Positions 1 through 7,889 of a stretch of DNA of 64,000 bases are shown here, piece by piece. The stretch is taken from the NCBI RefSeq assembly GCF_003628755.1, contig NZ_CP029256.1, positions 639,585-703,584 of the forward strand, in the 5' to 3' direction. The stretch comes from Christensenella minuta. Lineage in GTDB: Bacteria > Bacillota > Clostridia > Christensenellales > Christensenellaceae. The position numbers and the translations under genes were made by a program. How positions within the stretch are numbered: position 1 is the stretch's first letter; each line of letters opens with the position of its first letter. The notes below the pieces were generated by a model. That model had not been told where the DNA came from. It searched no databases and worked only from the letters and a program-made list of their open reading frames with translations.

Positions 1-3
1 TTC

Positions 4-42
4 TATAATAATTATTAAGCTCAGGAAAGGGAGGACTAGAAG
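4..42 (+). promoter_or_regulatory. Possible -10 element and ribosome binding site of the first gene
   Basis: TATAAT lies at 4-9 at the very edge, so any -35 hexamer would be outside the window. A strong GGGAGG Shine-Dalgarno at about 30-35 precedes the ATG at 43. Whether the gene starts an operon cannot be judged from here. Confidence 0.4.
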
Positions 43-903
43 ATGAAAATAGGTATTGACAGTTATTGCTACCATAGATTTTTTGGCGAGGTATATGACG
101 ATCAGGAAGCACCTAAAAAAAATATGACGATGGAAGATTTCCTGTGCCGGGCGAAAGAGCTTGATGTAGACGGCGTTTCGCTGGAATCGTGCTTCTTCCC
201 AAGTTTCGATGAAGCCTATCTTGCTGACCTGAAAGGCCAGCTTGACGAATATGGCTTTGACCGGGTATTTGCATGGGGACATCCGGACGGACTTGAAAGA
301 GGCGGAAATCCGCAGGCCTTTGAGGATATGAAAAAATTGATTCCCTGCACGAGGATGATCGGCGCGGATACGATGCGCGTAACCGGATCGAGCCTGATGT
401 TCCGGCATGAAGACCACGGTCCACAGGTGAAAGCGCTGATTAAACAATTTAAAGAAGCAGTCAAAATCGCGGAAGACAATGGTGTGAGAATGGCCGTTGA
501 AAATCATATCGACTTCACGGCAGATGAAATTTATCAGATTCTTGAAGGGGTTGATTCTCCGAATTTTGGCGTGAATTTTGATACTGGGAATTTCCTGCGC
601 CTGCTTGACGATCCAATTGCGGGGATGGAAAAATTGGCTCCCTACGTATTTGCCACACACATCAAGGACCTGAAGATTGAGCCTTCCGCAAACCCCACCG
701 ATTGGTTCTTCTTTGCTGGTGTACCGGTAGGAATGGGCCTCATTGACAACCAGAAACTGGCCGAAATCCTCCACAAGAACGGCTATAAGGGATTCCTTGC
801 CGTTGAGATCGACCATCCGCACAGTGACTGGGCTGGCTTTGAGGATGAAGCAGTTGGCATCAGCGTAAAGAATCTTCGCAAAATTGGCGATTCACTGAAA
901 TAA
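43..903 (+). CDS. Sugar phosphate isomerase/epimerase-like TIM-barrel protein
   Basis: This 286-residue cytosolic protein belongs to the xylose-isomerase-like TIM-barrel superfamily (AP endonuclease 2 fold), which isomerises or epimerises sugars and inosose-type compounds. Likely divalent-metal ligands are Glu153 (VENH), Asp180 (NFDTGN), His206 (THIKD) and Glu255 (VEIDHP), matching the family's Glu-Asp-His-Glu pattern. The length is normal. A GGGAGG site sits upstream of the ATG. It lies 16 bp before a Gfo/Idh/MocA dehydrogenase, so the two are probably co-transcribed and act on the same sugar or polyol. Family assignment is secure; the substrate is unknown. Confidence 0.85.
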   Translation: MKIGIDSYCYHRFFGEVYDDQEAPKKNMTMEDFLCRAKELDVDGVSLESCFFPSFDEAYLADLKGQLDEYGFDRVFAWGHPDGLERGGNPQAFEDMKKLIPCTRMIGADTMRVTGSSLMFRHEDHGPQVKALIKQFKEAVKIAEDNGVRMAVENHIDFTADEIYQILEGVDSPNFGVNFDTGNFLRLLDDPIAGMEKLAPYVFATHIKDLKIEPSANPTDWFFFAGVPVGMGLIDNQKLAEILHKNGYKGFLAVEIDHPHSDWAGFEDEAVGISVKNLRKIGDSLK

Positions 904-919
904 ACAAAGGAGATTTGCT

Positions 920-2089
920 ATGAAGAAAAAATTGAATATTGCCCTGATGGGCAGTGGTTTTATGGGAAAAGCCCACAGCTATGCGTGGACGCTCGTCAAT
1001 AAGTTTTTTGATGTCGATTACGAACCCGTACTCAAAGTAAACTTTGGAACGGATGAAGAGCTGACGAGGGAGTTTGCTGAAAAGTGGGGATGGGAAGAGA
1101 TTTCCACTAATTGGGAAGAAGTGATTAACCGCGACGATATTGATATCGTAGACATCGTGACACCTACCTACATCCACAAGGATATGGCAGTTGCCGCTGC
1201 CAAAGCGGGAAAGCACATTTTCTGCGAGAAACCCTGTGCGGTTACATACGACCAGACTAGGGAAATGGCGGAAGCAGCGGACAAGGCCGGTGTAGTAAAT
1301 TATTTAAACCATAACTACCGCAGGGTCCCGGCGGTTGCATTTGCAAAGCAGATGATCGAAGAGGGTAAACTGGGTACGATCTATCACTGGAGAGGTGTAT
1401 ATTTGCAGGATTGGGTCATGGACCCGAATTTCCCGCTGACTTGGCATTTCAAGAAGGATCTCGCGGGCGGAGGTCCGCTGTTTGATCTGAGTTCTCACGC
1501 GATTGACCTTGCCAGATATCTGATTGGTGAAGTAAAGGCAGTTACGGCTGTGAATAAGACGTTTATCGAAGAGCGGCCGCTTCCGGGCCAGCGTGCGGCA
1601 ACGTTCTCCGCAGGTGGCGAAGTAAACAGTGAAAAGGGCAAGGTAGAGGTAGAGGATGCGAGCTTCATGATCGCCGAATTTGAAAACGGCGCGCTGGGCT
1701 CCTTTGAGTCTTCGAGATTTGCGGCAGGCCGTAAAAATTACAATACGTTTGAAGTTTATGGCAGCAAGGGCGCGCTTACGTTCAATTTTGAACGTATGAA
1801 CGAGCTTCAATATCTAAATCTCGACGATCCGGCCGACGAACAGGGCTATAAGACGATTCTCGTTACTAACATGACGCATCCGTATGCGGGCGCGTGGTGG
1901 GCTGCCGGCCATGTAATCGGTTATGAGAATACGTTTGTACATGCGATGGCAGACTTCCTCAAAGCTGTCGAGAAAAATGAAACGATCGAGCCGAATTTCC
2001 ACGATGGGGAAAAGATTATCCGTACGCTTGAAGCGGCGGCACTCTCAAGTGAAGAAAAACGGCGTGTTGAGGTTTCCGAAATCAAATAG
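920..2089 (+). CDS. Gfo/Idh/MocA family NAD(P)-dependent oxidoreductase
   Basis: A 389-residue dehydrogenase of the glucose-fructose oxidoreductase / inositol dehydrogenase family. The N-terminal Rossmann domain carries GSGFMG at residues 11-16, followed by the family EKP motif at residues 103-105. The C-terminal alpha/beta domain includes the stretch FDLSSHAIDLARY with the probable catalytic histidine. It starts 16 bp after the isomerase-like gene with AAAGGAG before the ATG, so it is probably in the same operon, and it ends at a strong terminator. The pair suggests oxidation plus epimerisation of a sugar or cyclitol. The exact substrate cannot be read from the sequence. Confidence 0.88.
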   Translation: MKKKLNIALMGSGFMGKAHSYAWTLVNKFFDVDYEPVLKVNFGTDEELTREFAEKWGWEEISTNWEEVINRDDIDIVDIVTPTYIHKDMAVAAAKAGKHIFCEKPCAVTYDQTREMAEAADKAGVVNYLNHNYRRVPAVAFAKQMIEEGKLGTIYHWRGVYLQDWVMDPNFPLTWHFKKDLAGGGPLFDLSSHAIDLARYLIGEVKAVTAVNKTFIEERPLPGQRAATFSAGGEVNSEKGKVEVEDASFMIAEFENGALGSFESSRFAAGRKNYNTFEVYGSKGALTFNFERMNELQYLNLDDPADEQGYKTILVTNMTHPYAGAWWAAGHVIGYENTFVHAMADFLKAVEKNETIEPNFHDGEKIIRTLEAAALSSEEKRRVEVSEIK

Positions 2090-2103
2090 GAAACAGGAAA
2101 TGT

Positions 2104-2168
2104 AAAAAGACGCACATGGGAAAGAGGTAATCCTTACACTCCGTTATCCTTTCCCGGTGCGTCTTTTT
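2104..2168. terminator. Bidirectional Rho-independent terminator
   Basis: A long hairpin with outer arms AAAAAGACGCAC (2104-2115) and GTGCGTCTTTTT (2157-2168). The inner arms GGGAAAG and CTTTCCC extend the stem. T-runs occur on both strands, so it can end both the rightward dehydrogenase operon and the leftward FGGY kinase. Confidence 0.85.
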
Positions 2169-2213
2169 GTGCGTTTTGGCAGGGGATATCATGAAAAAGT
2201 ATTCCCCTTTTTC

Positions 2214-3752
2214 TTATTCCTCAATATCAAGCGCATACAATTTATCGCCGATTTTAGCCAGATAATCGGCCGCTTCCTTGTAAACTTCAAGAATCTTATT
2301 ATATTCGGCCTGCGCCACAGGATCGACATGGCTCACGCTTTCGATTTTATGGATTCGATCAATCGGTGAGAAATCGTTCCACATTCCACAGCCGACTGCC
2401 GCGATCGCTGCCGCGCCGAGAGAGCCGGCTTCCTGGCCGACATTTGTTTTGATAACATCCATGCCGTAGATATTGGCAAACATCTGCAGCCACAACGGGC
2501 TGTTGGCTCCGCCGCCAACGAACAGTATTTCGTCCTGAAGCGCAGTCATAGTCTTCATATAGTCAAGCGCGATACGCAGGGCAAGGGAAATGCCTTCCAT
2601 TGCGGAACGGATCAAATCCGCCTGCGTATGTTTGAGATCAAGACCTACATAGGCGCCGCGAATATTGGGTGTGAGATCCGCTCCCGTGCCACCCGCAAGA
2701 CTCGGATTGAAAAGCAGCTTATGGGAACCAATAGGCGACTGTGCGGCGAGTTCGTTCATCAATATGTAAGGATCCCTGTCGCCGGCATTCTGCATGATAT
2801 CCTTGCAAAGCTGATTGCGGACCCATTGGAAAGAAGAACCGGCCGAGAAAATAGAGGTTGCCGAAACAAATAAACCGGGGATACAGTGCGCGAACACAAA
2901 AGGAGAGAGCTTGGTGTCAAGGATCGGCTCATAGCTGGATACCACGTTCCATGCCGAGGAACCAAGAGACACGTAGGCGCGTCCGTCCGCAATGCAGCGG
3001 CCGCCAAGCGCCATGCACGAGTTGTCTACGCCTCCGCACGCTACCTTGACATCTACGGGAAGGCCGATTTCTTCCGCAGCCTCGTTCGTCAAAGTACCGA
3101 TAATCTCGGTGGATGGGATGATCTCCGGGAAAATATCGGCGGGAAGTCCCATTTCCTTCATATAAGCTTCGTCGTATTGCCCCTTCTTCAGGTCATAAAA
3201 GCCAATGCCCGAAGCGTAAGAATGATCGGTATACATTTTTCCGGTCAGAAGATAATTGATATAATCCTTCGTTCCCAGTACCGTTGCAATCCTGGCAAAC
3301 ATCTCCGGTTCGTTTTTGCGGTACCACATCAGCTTGAAAGCCGAATACAGATGGCTGGGAAAGCCGTTTCCGGTCATCATATACCAATCATCCTTGCTGT
3401 GCGATGCAAAAAACTCATCTGACTCCTTTTGCGCCCGCGTATCCGACCAAATCGGCGCTGTTTCGCGCAGGAGTTCCCCGTTTTTGTCGACCGGAACGAC
3501 GCCGAGGCTATGGCCCGAAATCGCAAGTCCTTCAATTTTATTTTTGTCAGCTCCAGATTTTTCAAGCAGGCGCTGCGTGCTTATACAAATGGACTGCCAC
3601 CAATCGCTGGGCCGCTGCTCATGCCAGCCGACGTGCGGGTAGACCGTATCGTAAGGTTCGAAGGACGAGGCGAGGGAAAGACCCTCGGCGGTATACAAAG
3701 ACGCTTTGATGCCGCCGGTTCCAAAATCATATGCAATAATATACTGTTTCAT
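2214..3752 (-). CDS. FGGY-family carbohydrate kinase (xylulokinase-like)
   Basis: A 512-residue ATP-dependent sugar kinase with the two-domain actin-like FGGY fold. Visible features are the N-terminal phosphate-binding motif DFGTGG near residue 8, the catalytic aspartate in GGVDNSCMALGG, and the C-terminal FVGGGANSPLW adenosine-binding stretch. It resembles xylulokinase and related ketose kinases. The start at 3752 follows GGAGTC on the minus strand. A longer frame to 3821 is rejected because the promoter (TTGAAA/TATAAT) lies at 3793-3821. It is transcribed divergently from the PfkB operon and shares the terminator at 2104-2168 with the dehydrogenase operon. The sugar is unknown. Confidence 0.85.
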   Translation of the reverse strand: MKQYIIAYDFGTGGIKASLYTAEGLSLASSFEPYDTVYPHVGWHEQRPSDWWQSICISTQRLLEKSGADKNKIEGLAISGHSLGVVPVDKNGELLRETAPIWSDTRAQKESDEFFASHSKDDWYMMTGNGFPSHLYSAFKLMWYRKNEPEMFARIATVLGTKDYINYLLTGKMYTDHSYASGIGFYDLKKGQYDEAYMKEMGLPADIFPEIIPSTEIIGTLTNEAAEEIGLPVDVKVACGGVDNSCMALGGRCIADGRAYVSLGSSAWNVVSSYEPILDTKLSPFVFAHCIPGLFVSATSIFSAGSSFQWVRNQLCKDIMQNAGDRDPYILMNELAAQSPIGSHKLLFNPSLAGGTGADLTPNIRGAYVGLDLKHTQADLIRSAMEGISLALRIALDYMKTMTALQDEILFVGGGANSPLWLQMFANIYGMDVIKTNVGQEAGSLGAAAIAAVGCGMWNDFSPIDRIHKIESVSHVDPVAQAEYNKILEVYKEAADYLAKIGDKLYALDIEE

Positions 3753-3792
3753 GAAAAGACTCCATTCGAGATAATGTGATACATCTAATTTT

Positions 3793-3821
3793 ATTATAAT
3801 AAATCGTTTCTGCAGTTTCAA
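3793..3821 (-). promoter_or_regulatory. Promoter of the FGGY kinase gene
   Basis: Read on the minus strand: TTGAAA (3816-3821), 17 bp, TATAAT (3793-3798). Predicted transcription starts near 3786, leaving a short leader before the ATG at 3752. Confidence 0.75.
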
Positions 3822-3930
3822 TAGAAAGCAGGTAAAAAATGAAAATATTTTTTCAAAAAAAATTTATATTTCCAGAACGAAACGGACAAAAAACCACATT
3901 GATTTTATGGTGTTTTTGGCCCTTCAAAAT

Positions 3931-3959
3931 TTGACGCAAACCCGCTTCCGTATTATAAT
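3931..3959 (+). promoter_or_regulatory. Promoter of the PfkB-aldolase-rhamnulokinase operon
   Basis: TTGACG (3931-3936), 17 bp, TATAAT (3954-3959). This places transcription start around 3966, so the first in-frame ATG at 3962 cannot be used and the start at 3998 is favoured. Confidence 0.8.
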
Positions 3960-3997
3960 AAATGAGGTATAAATTTCAAAATCAGAGGGAGAATCGT

Positions 3998-4927
3998 ATG
4001 ATTAATACAGTTACTTTAAATCCAGCGATGGATGAAATTCTCTACATCGAATCCTTTCAGGAAAACTGCATGAACCGAATCCAGAAAAAAGAAAAATGCC
4101 TAGGCGGGAAAGGGACGCATTTGGCGTATAATTTTTCACTTCTTGGCGTTCCGAACCGTACGTTCGGTGTTTCCTTTGGAAGCTGTGGGCAGGAAGTGAT
4201 TGATGTCCTGAAGGAATCGGGGTCGGATACACACTACCTTTGGTATGAAACGCCGGAGACGCGCACAAATTATCTGGTGGTTGATAAAGACAGGAACTGC
4301 ACGTTTCTTGGAGGAAAAGGAGAGGTCCTGACGCAGGAGATTACGGGAAAACTGTTGGCGTTGATGGAGTCCCAGATGCAGAAAGGGGATACGCTGATTA
4401 TCGCGGGGGATGCCTCCAATGTGGAGGATAAGGACGTTCAGAAGAAGCTTCTTGAGATCGCGAAGAAAATGGACCTGAAATTGTATCTTGACAGCTCGGG
4501 TGCATTTATGAAGGAAGGACTTAAATATCATCCTCAGCTGATTAAGCCTAATCTTGAAGAACTGTCCGAGCTTGTGGGCCGCGAACTTAAAAATGCGGAC
4601 GATGTGGTCGGCGCGCTTGATGAAATTCCGGATATTCCGGTGGTGATGGTCTCCATGGGAGGGGACGGCTGGGTATTCCGGTACGAAGGAAAAATCTACC
4701 GTGGCTATGGCCTTAAAGTGCAGGTGGGCAACACGGCGGGATGCGGGGATGCCCTTCTGACCGGGCTTATCTACGGTCTCGAGTGCAATCCGATGCCGGT
4801 CATGGATATGCTTGCATATGCGACTGCGCTTTCCGCAACTTGTGCGGCAAGCAATAAAACGGTTGGCTTTGATATTGAAAAAGCAAAAGAATGGATGAAA
4901 GACGTTAAAATCGAAGTCATCCGCTAA
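3998..4927 (+). CDS. PfkB-family sugar kinase, 1-phosphofructokinase-like
   Basis: A 309-residue ribokinase-fold kinase closest in pattern to 1-phosphofructokinase / tagatose-6-phosphate kinase, seen in the N-terminal TVTLNPAMDE, the substrate-binding LGGKGTH, and the C-terminal GNTAGCGDALLTG. The last carries the catalytic base near Asp251 and the anion hole. It would phosphorylate a sugar phosphate to a bisphosphate using ATP. The ATG at 3998 follows AGAGGGAG. It is the first gene of an operon with a class II aldolase and a rhamnulokinase-like enzyme. Which sugar phosphate it uses is inference. Confidence 0.85.
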   Translation: MINTVTLNPAMDEILYIESFQENCMNRIQKKEKCLGGKGTHLAYNFSLLGVPNRTFGVSFGSCGQEVIDVLKESGSDTHYLWYETPETRTNYLVVDKDRNCTFLGGKGEVLTQEITGKLLALMESQMQKGDTLIIAGDASNVEDKDVQKKLLEIAKKMDLKLYLDSSGAFMKEGLKYHPQLIKPNLEELSELVGRELKNADDVVGALDEIPDIPVVMVSMGGDGWVFRYEGKIYRGYGLKVQVGNTAGCGDALLTGLIYGLECNPMPVMDMLAYATALSATCAASNKTVGFDIEKAKEWMKDVKIEVIR

Positions 4928-4983
4928 AAAGTTAAAATCCGGCGATGCCGGAAATATAAAGTTTATGCTGGGAGGCAATTAAA

Positions 4984-5616
4984 ATGGCAGAATTATCTTA
5001 TATGGATAGAAGATTGGAAATGCTGGAAATCATTCGGTTCTTGTATGACCGCAAGCTTACGAATGCAGCAGGCGGGAATCTTTCCGAGCGTGTGGCGGAA
5101 AACCGCGTATTGATTACACCTACTATGATGTCGGAGCATCATAGGTGCCGCCTGAACCCGGAAGACCTGATGATTATCGACTATGACTGCAACATTATTG
5201 AGGGGCCGGACAAGCTTTCGCGTGAAAGCAAGATGCACACGATGCTGCTTAAAAATTTTCCGGAGTTTGGCGCGGTGATCCATGCGCATCCGCAGTTTTC
5301 CATGTGTTTTGCGGCGTTCAGCCAGCCGATTCCGTCCGTGACGGAAGCGACCATGAAAATGGGAGACTGCGGCGTGATCCATCAGGCGTGGGCCTATTCC
5401 GAGGAGCTTGCGATCCGTACTAACGAGTATTTTATGAACAATCGTGAGCGCGCACAGAAAATGGGGCTCGAAGGGATACTGCCGCAGCACGGCATCGTCG
5501 CGGCGGCACCTACGCTTAATAAAGCCTACAGCATCGTAGAGCGTGTGGAATATGATGCGATGGCGAACATCTTTAAACCGGCGGTATATGCGGCGCAGGA
5601 GAATTTACACGAATGA
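4984..5616 (+). CDS. Class II aldolase/adducin family protein (fuculose/rhamnulose-phosphate aldolase-like)
   Basis: A 210-residue zinc-dependent aldolase domain. Likely Zn ligands are the two histidines of VIHAHPQ and the histidine of LPQHGIVA; GGNLSERV is the N-terminal phosphate-binding loop and SRESKMH is a family motif. Members cleave ketose-1-phosphates to dihydroxyacetone phosphate and an aldehyde, or act as epimerases or dehydratases. It overlaps the downstream kinase by 4 bp (ATGA), implying translational coupling. With a rhamnulokinase-like partner, an L-fuculose- or L-rhamnulose-1-phosphate type cleavage is the natural guess. No dedicated sugar isomerase of the RhaA or FucI type is present. 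Confidence 0.85.
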   Translation: MAELSYMDRRLEMLEIIRFLYDRKLTNAAGGNLSERVAENRVLITPTMMSEHHRCRLNPEDLMIIDYDCNIIEGPDKLSRESKMHTMLLKNFPEFGAVIHAHPQFSMCFAAFSQPIPSVTEATMKMGDCGVIHQAWAYSEELAIRTNEYFMNNRERAQKMGLEGILPQHGIVAAAPTLNKAYSIVERVEYDAMANIFKPAVYAAQENLHE

Positions 5617-7100
5617 AAAAGGAAGGCTTGGCGTTAGCGGTTGATCTTGGCGCGTCCGGTGGCAAGCTTTTCGTGGGCGAGCTTAAGGATGGAAAAGCAG
5701 AGATCCACCCGGTACACAAATTCAAAAACAAGATCGTACTTGCACAGGGCAGGGCATATTGGGATTTTCTGCGCATTTTTGATGAAATCAAAATGGGCTA
5801 TGCGCTGGCCCAGCGCGAGTTCAGCGGGCAGATCACATCGATTGCAATCGATTCATGGTGCAACGATTATGCCTTAATTTCCGAACATGGAACAATGATC
5901 GGTACGCCGCGCAATTACCGTGACAGCCGCACCTTTGGCTGGATAGAACGCTCGTTTGAGATGATGCCGCAATATGAGGTATACAAGCGGACGGGGCAGC
6001 AGTTTCAGCGTTTTGAGACGAGTTATCATTTGCTTGCAGAAAAGGAACAGGATCCGGATATCCTCGGGATCGCAAAGGAACTGATCTTCATACCGGACTA
6101 TCTTTCGCACCTGCTGGGTGCAAAGAAATATTCGGAATATACGATTGCGAGCGTATCGAACCTCTATAATCTCGTAGAAAACAAATGGGATGAGGATATC
6201 CTCAAGGCCTATGGCCTGCCAAGGGAAATCTTTATGCCGATAGTATATGCGGGAGATAAGGTCGGTGAAATAGCAAAGGATGTGACGGATGAGCTCCAGG
6301 TGCCTTCCGCAGAAATTTATGCGGTCGGTTCCCACGATACGGCTTCGGCGGTGGTGGCAGCACCGGCGGAGGATGATGAAGAGTTCATCTTTATTTCGAG
6401 CGGCACGTGGTCCCTTGTGGGTGCAGAACTGAGAAATAATATCATGACGGAGGAAAGCATGAAACTTGGCTTCGGAAACGAAGGCGGGGTTATGCGGCGA
6501 AACCGTTATATCTGTAATGTGATGGGGCTGTGGATCATTCAGGAATGTGTGCGTATGTGGAACCTGCAGGGAAAGGATTACGACTTTGCAGGGCTTGCGG
6601 AAGAGGCAAGCAAGGTTACTACATGCGATACAGTGTTTATTGATCCGGATGACAGCAGGCTTTTCGAGCCTGCCAATATGCCGGAGGTTGTCGCGCAAAT
6701 GGCGCGGGAACATGGGTATGCGCCTCAAAACGATTTTGAGATCGTACGGATTGTGACGCAAAGCCTTGCATGCAAATACCGTTATGTGATCGACAACATC
6801 GAATACCTGACGGGAAAGAAGTTCCCATGTCTGCATATCATTGGCGGCGGAAGCCAGAATACGTTCCTCGACCAGCTTACGGCGAATTACCTGCATAAGC
6901 CAGTAAAGGCCGGTCCGGCGGACGCTACGGGGATTGGAAATATCCTTACCCAATGGATCGGGCGGGGAATACTGAAAGGCCTGAAGGAAGCGCGGCAGGT
7001 TTGCGCAGCCTCGTGCGGGATCAAGACCTACCAACCGAGCAGCGATGAAACGTTTGAAAAGAATTACCACAAGTTTCTGCACGATATCGGGAAAGCTTAA
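5613..7100 (+). CDS. rhaB: Rhamnulokinase-family FGGY kinase
   Basis: A 495-residue FGGY kinase of the RhaB subgroup: VDLGASGGK near the N-terminus (phosphate 1), the RNYRDSRT substrate loop, the catalytic aspartate in VGSHDTASAV, and IIGGGSQN for adenosine binding. Length and motif order match rhamnulokinases, which make L-rhamnulose-1-phosphate from L-rhamnulose. The start overlaps the aldolase stop (ATGA). The gene ends 12 bp before a strong terminator, closing the operon. Related deoxy- or branched ketoses are possible substrates, and the absence of RhaA and a transporter nearby leaves the pathway open. Confidence 0.82.
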   Translation: MKKEGLALAVDLGASGGKLFVGELKDGKAEIHPVHKFKNKIVLAQGRAYWDFLRIFDEIKMGYALAQREFSGQITSIAIDSWCNDYALISEHGTMIGTPRNYRDSRTFGWIERSFEMMPQYEVYKRTGQQFQRFETSYHLLAEKEQDPDILGIAKELIFIPDYLSHLLGAKKYSEYTIASVSNLYNLVENKWDEDILKAYGLPREIFMPIVYAGDKVGEIAKDVTDELQVPSAEIYAVGSHDTASAVVAAPAEDDEEFIFISSGTWSLVGAELRNNIMTEESMKLGFGNEGGVMRRNRYICNVMGLWIIQECVRMWNLQGKDYDFAGLAEEASKVTTCDTVFIDPDDSRLFEPANMPEVVAQMAREHGYAPQNDFEIVRIVTQSLACKYRYVIDNIEYLTGKKFPCLHIIGGGSQNTFLDQLTANYLHKPVKAGPADATGIGNILTQWIGRGILKGLKEARQVCAASCGIKTYQPSSDETFEKNYHKFLHDIGKA

Positions 7101-7111
7101 TTGTAATGCTG

Positions 7112-7137
7112 AAAACGGCCCTGTTCAGGGCCGTTTT
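7112..7137 (+). terminator. Rho-independent terminator of the kinase-aldolase operon
   Basis: AAAACGGCCCT and AGGGCCGTTTT arms around a GTTC loop, followed by a T-run to 7139. Confidence 0.9.
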
Positions 7138-7220
7138 TTGATACAAAACAGCTTCCTGTCACGCGATGTTCACATTATGCGGATAGAATGGTAAAAAGTA
7201 AACATGCGGTGGTGAAATAT

Positions 7221-7889
7221 ATGTATAAGATTCTGGTTGTAGACGATGAAGAAAATATTCGCGCCCTGATCCGTAAATATGCGGAATTTGAAGGATACGA
7301 AGTCGAGGAGGCAAAGGATGGGATGGAGGCGGTTGCTATGTGCCGTAACCATGATTATGATTTTATTATCATGGATATTATGATGCCTGAGCTCGACGGA
7401 TTTTCCGCATGCAGTAAAATCCGGGAAATCAAGGATATCCCCATGCTGATGCTTTCCGCGCGCGGAGAGGAGTATGACCGGATCCATGGTTTTGAGCTGG
7501 GAATCGACGATTATGTGGTCAAACCTTTCTCACCCAAAGAATTGATGATGCGCGTGAACGCAATCCTGCAGCGCTCGAGCAGGGGCGGTGCGGAAAATGA
7601 AAAAATAACGTTTGGCGGCCTTGTCATCGATACTTCGGCGATGCTCGTATATGTGGACGGGGAGAAGGCGGAGCTGTCGCCCAAGGGGTATGAGCTTTTA
7701 TACTATCTCGCCAGGAATAAGGGGATCGCGCTCACGCGGGAGAAGCTGATTACCGAGGTGTGGGGCTATGACTTTTATGGCGACGACAGGACGCTTGATA
7801 CGCATATCAAGCTGCTGCGCAGCGCCTTGAAGGAGTATCGCGATTATATTGTGACGCTTAGGGGAGTGGGTTACCGGTTTGAAGCCTGA
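7221..7889 (+). CDS. OmpR/PhoB-family response regulator
   Basis: A 222-residue two-component response regulator. It has a receiver domain (residues 1-115) with the acidic pocket VVDDE, phospho-acceptor Asp52 (IIMDIMMPELDG) and KPF lysine, then a winged-helix DNA-binding domain ending in the typical VTLRGVGYRFE. The ATG at 7221 has GGTGG upstream; an upstream in-frame ATG at 7188 lacks a good ribosome binding site. It is directly followed by its sensor kinase. Regulated genes are not evident nearby, although a Bce-type module begins downstream. Confidence 0.9.
   Translation: MYKILVVDDEENIRALIRKYAEFEGYEVEEAKDGMEAVAMCRNHDYDFIIMDIMMPELDGFSACSKIREIKDIPMLMLSARGEEYDRIHGFELGIDDYVVKPFSPKELMMRVNAILQRSSRGGAENEKITFGGLVIDTSAMLVYVDGEKAELSPKGYELLYYLARNKGIALTREKLITEVWGYDFYGDDRTLDTHIKLLRSALKEYRDYIVTLRGVGYRFEA

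Noticed and set aside
3891-3916. Possible operator dyad between the divergent sugar-kinase promoters
   Set aside because: The arms pair only over four or five bases with a bulge; too weak to list as a site.
5874-7082. Long open frame of about 400 codons on the minus strand opposite the rhamnulokinase gene
   Set aside because: It is the mirror of a well-supported gene, lacks any recognisable motif or ribosome binding site, and has the His/Arg/Leu-rich composition of an antisense shadow.
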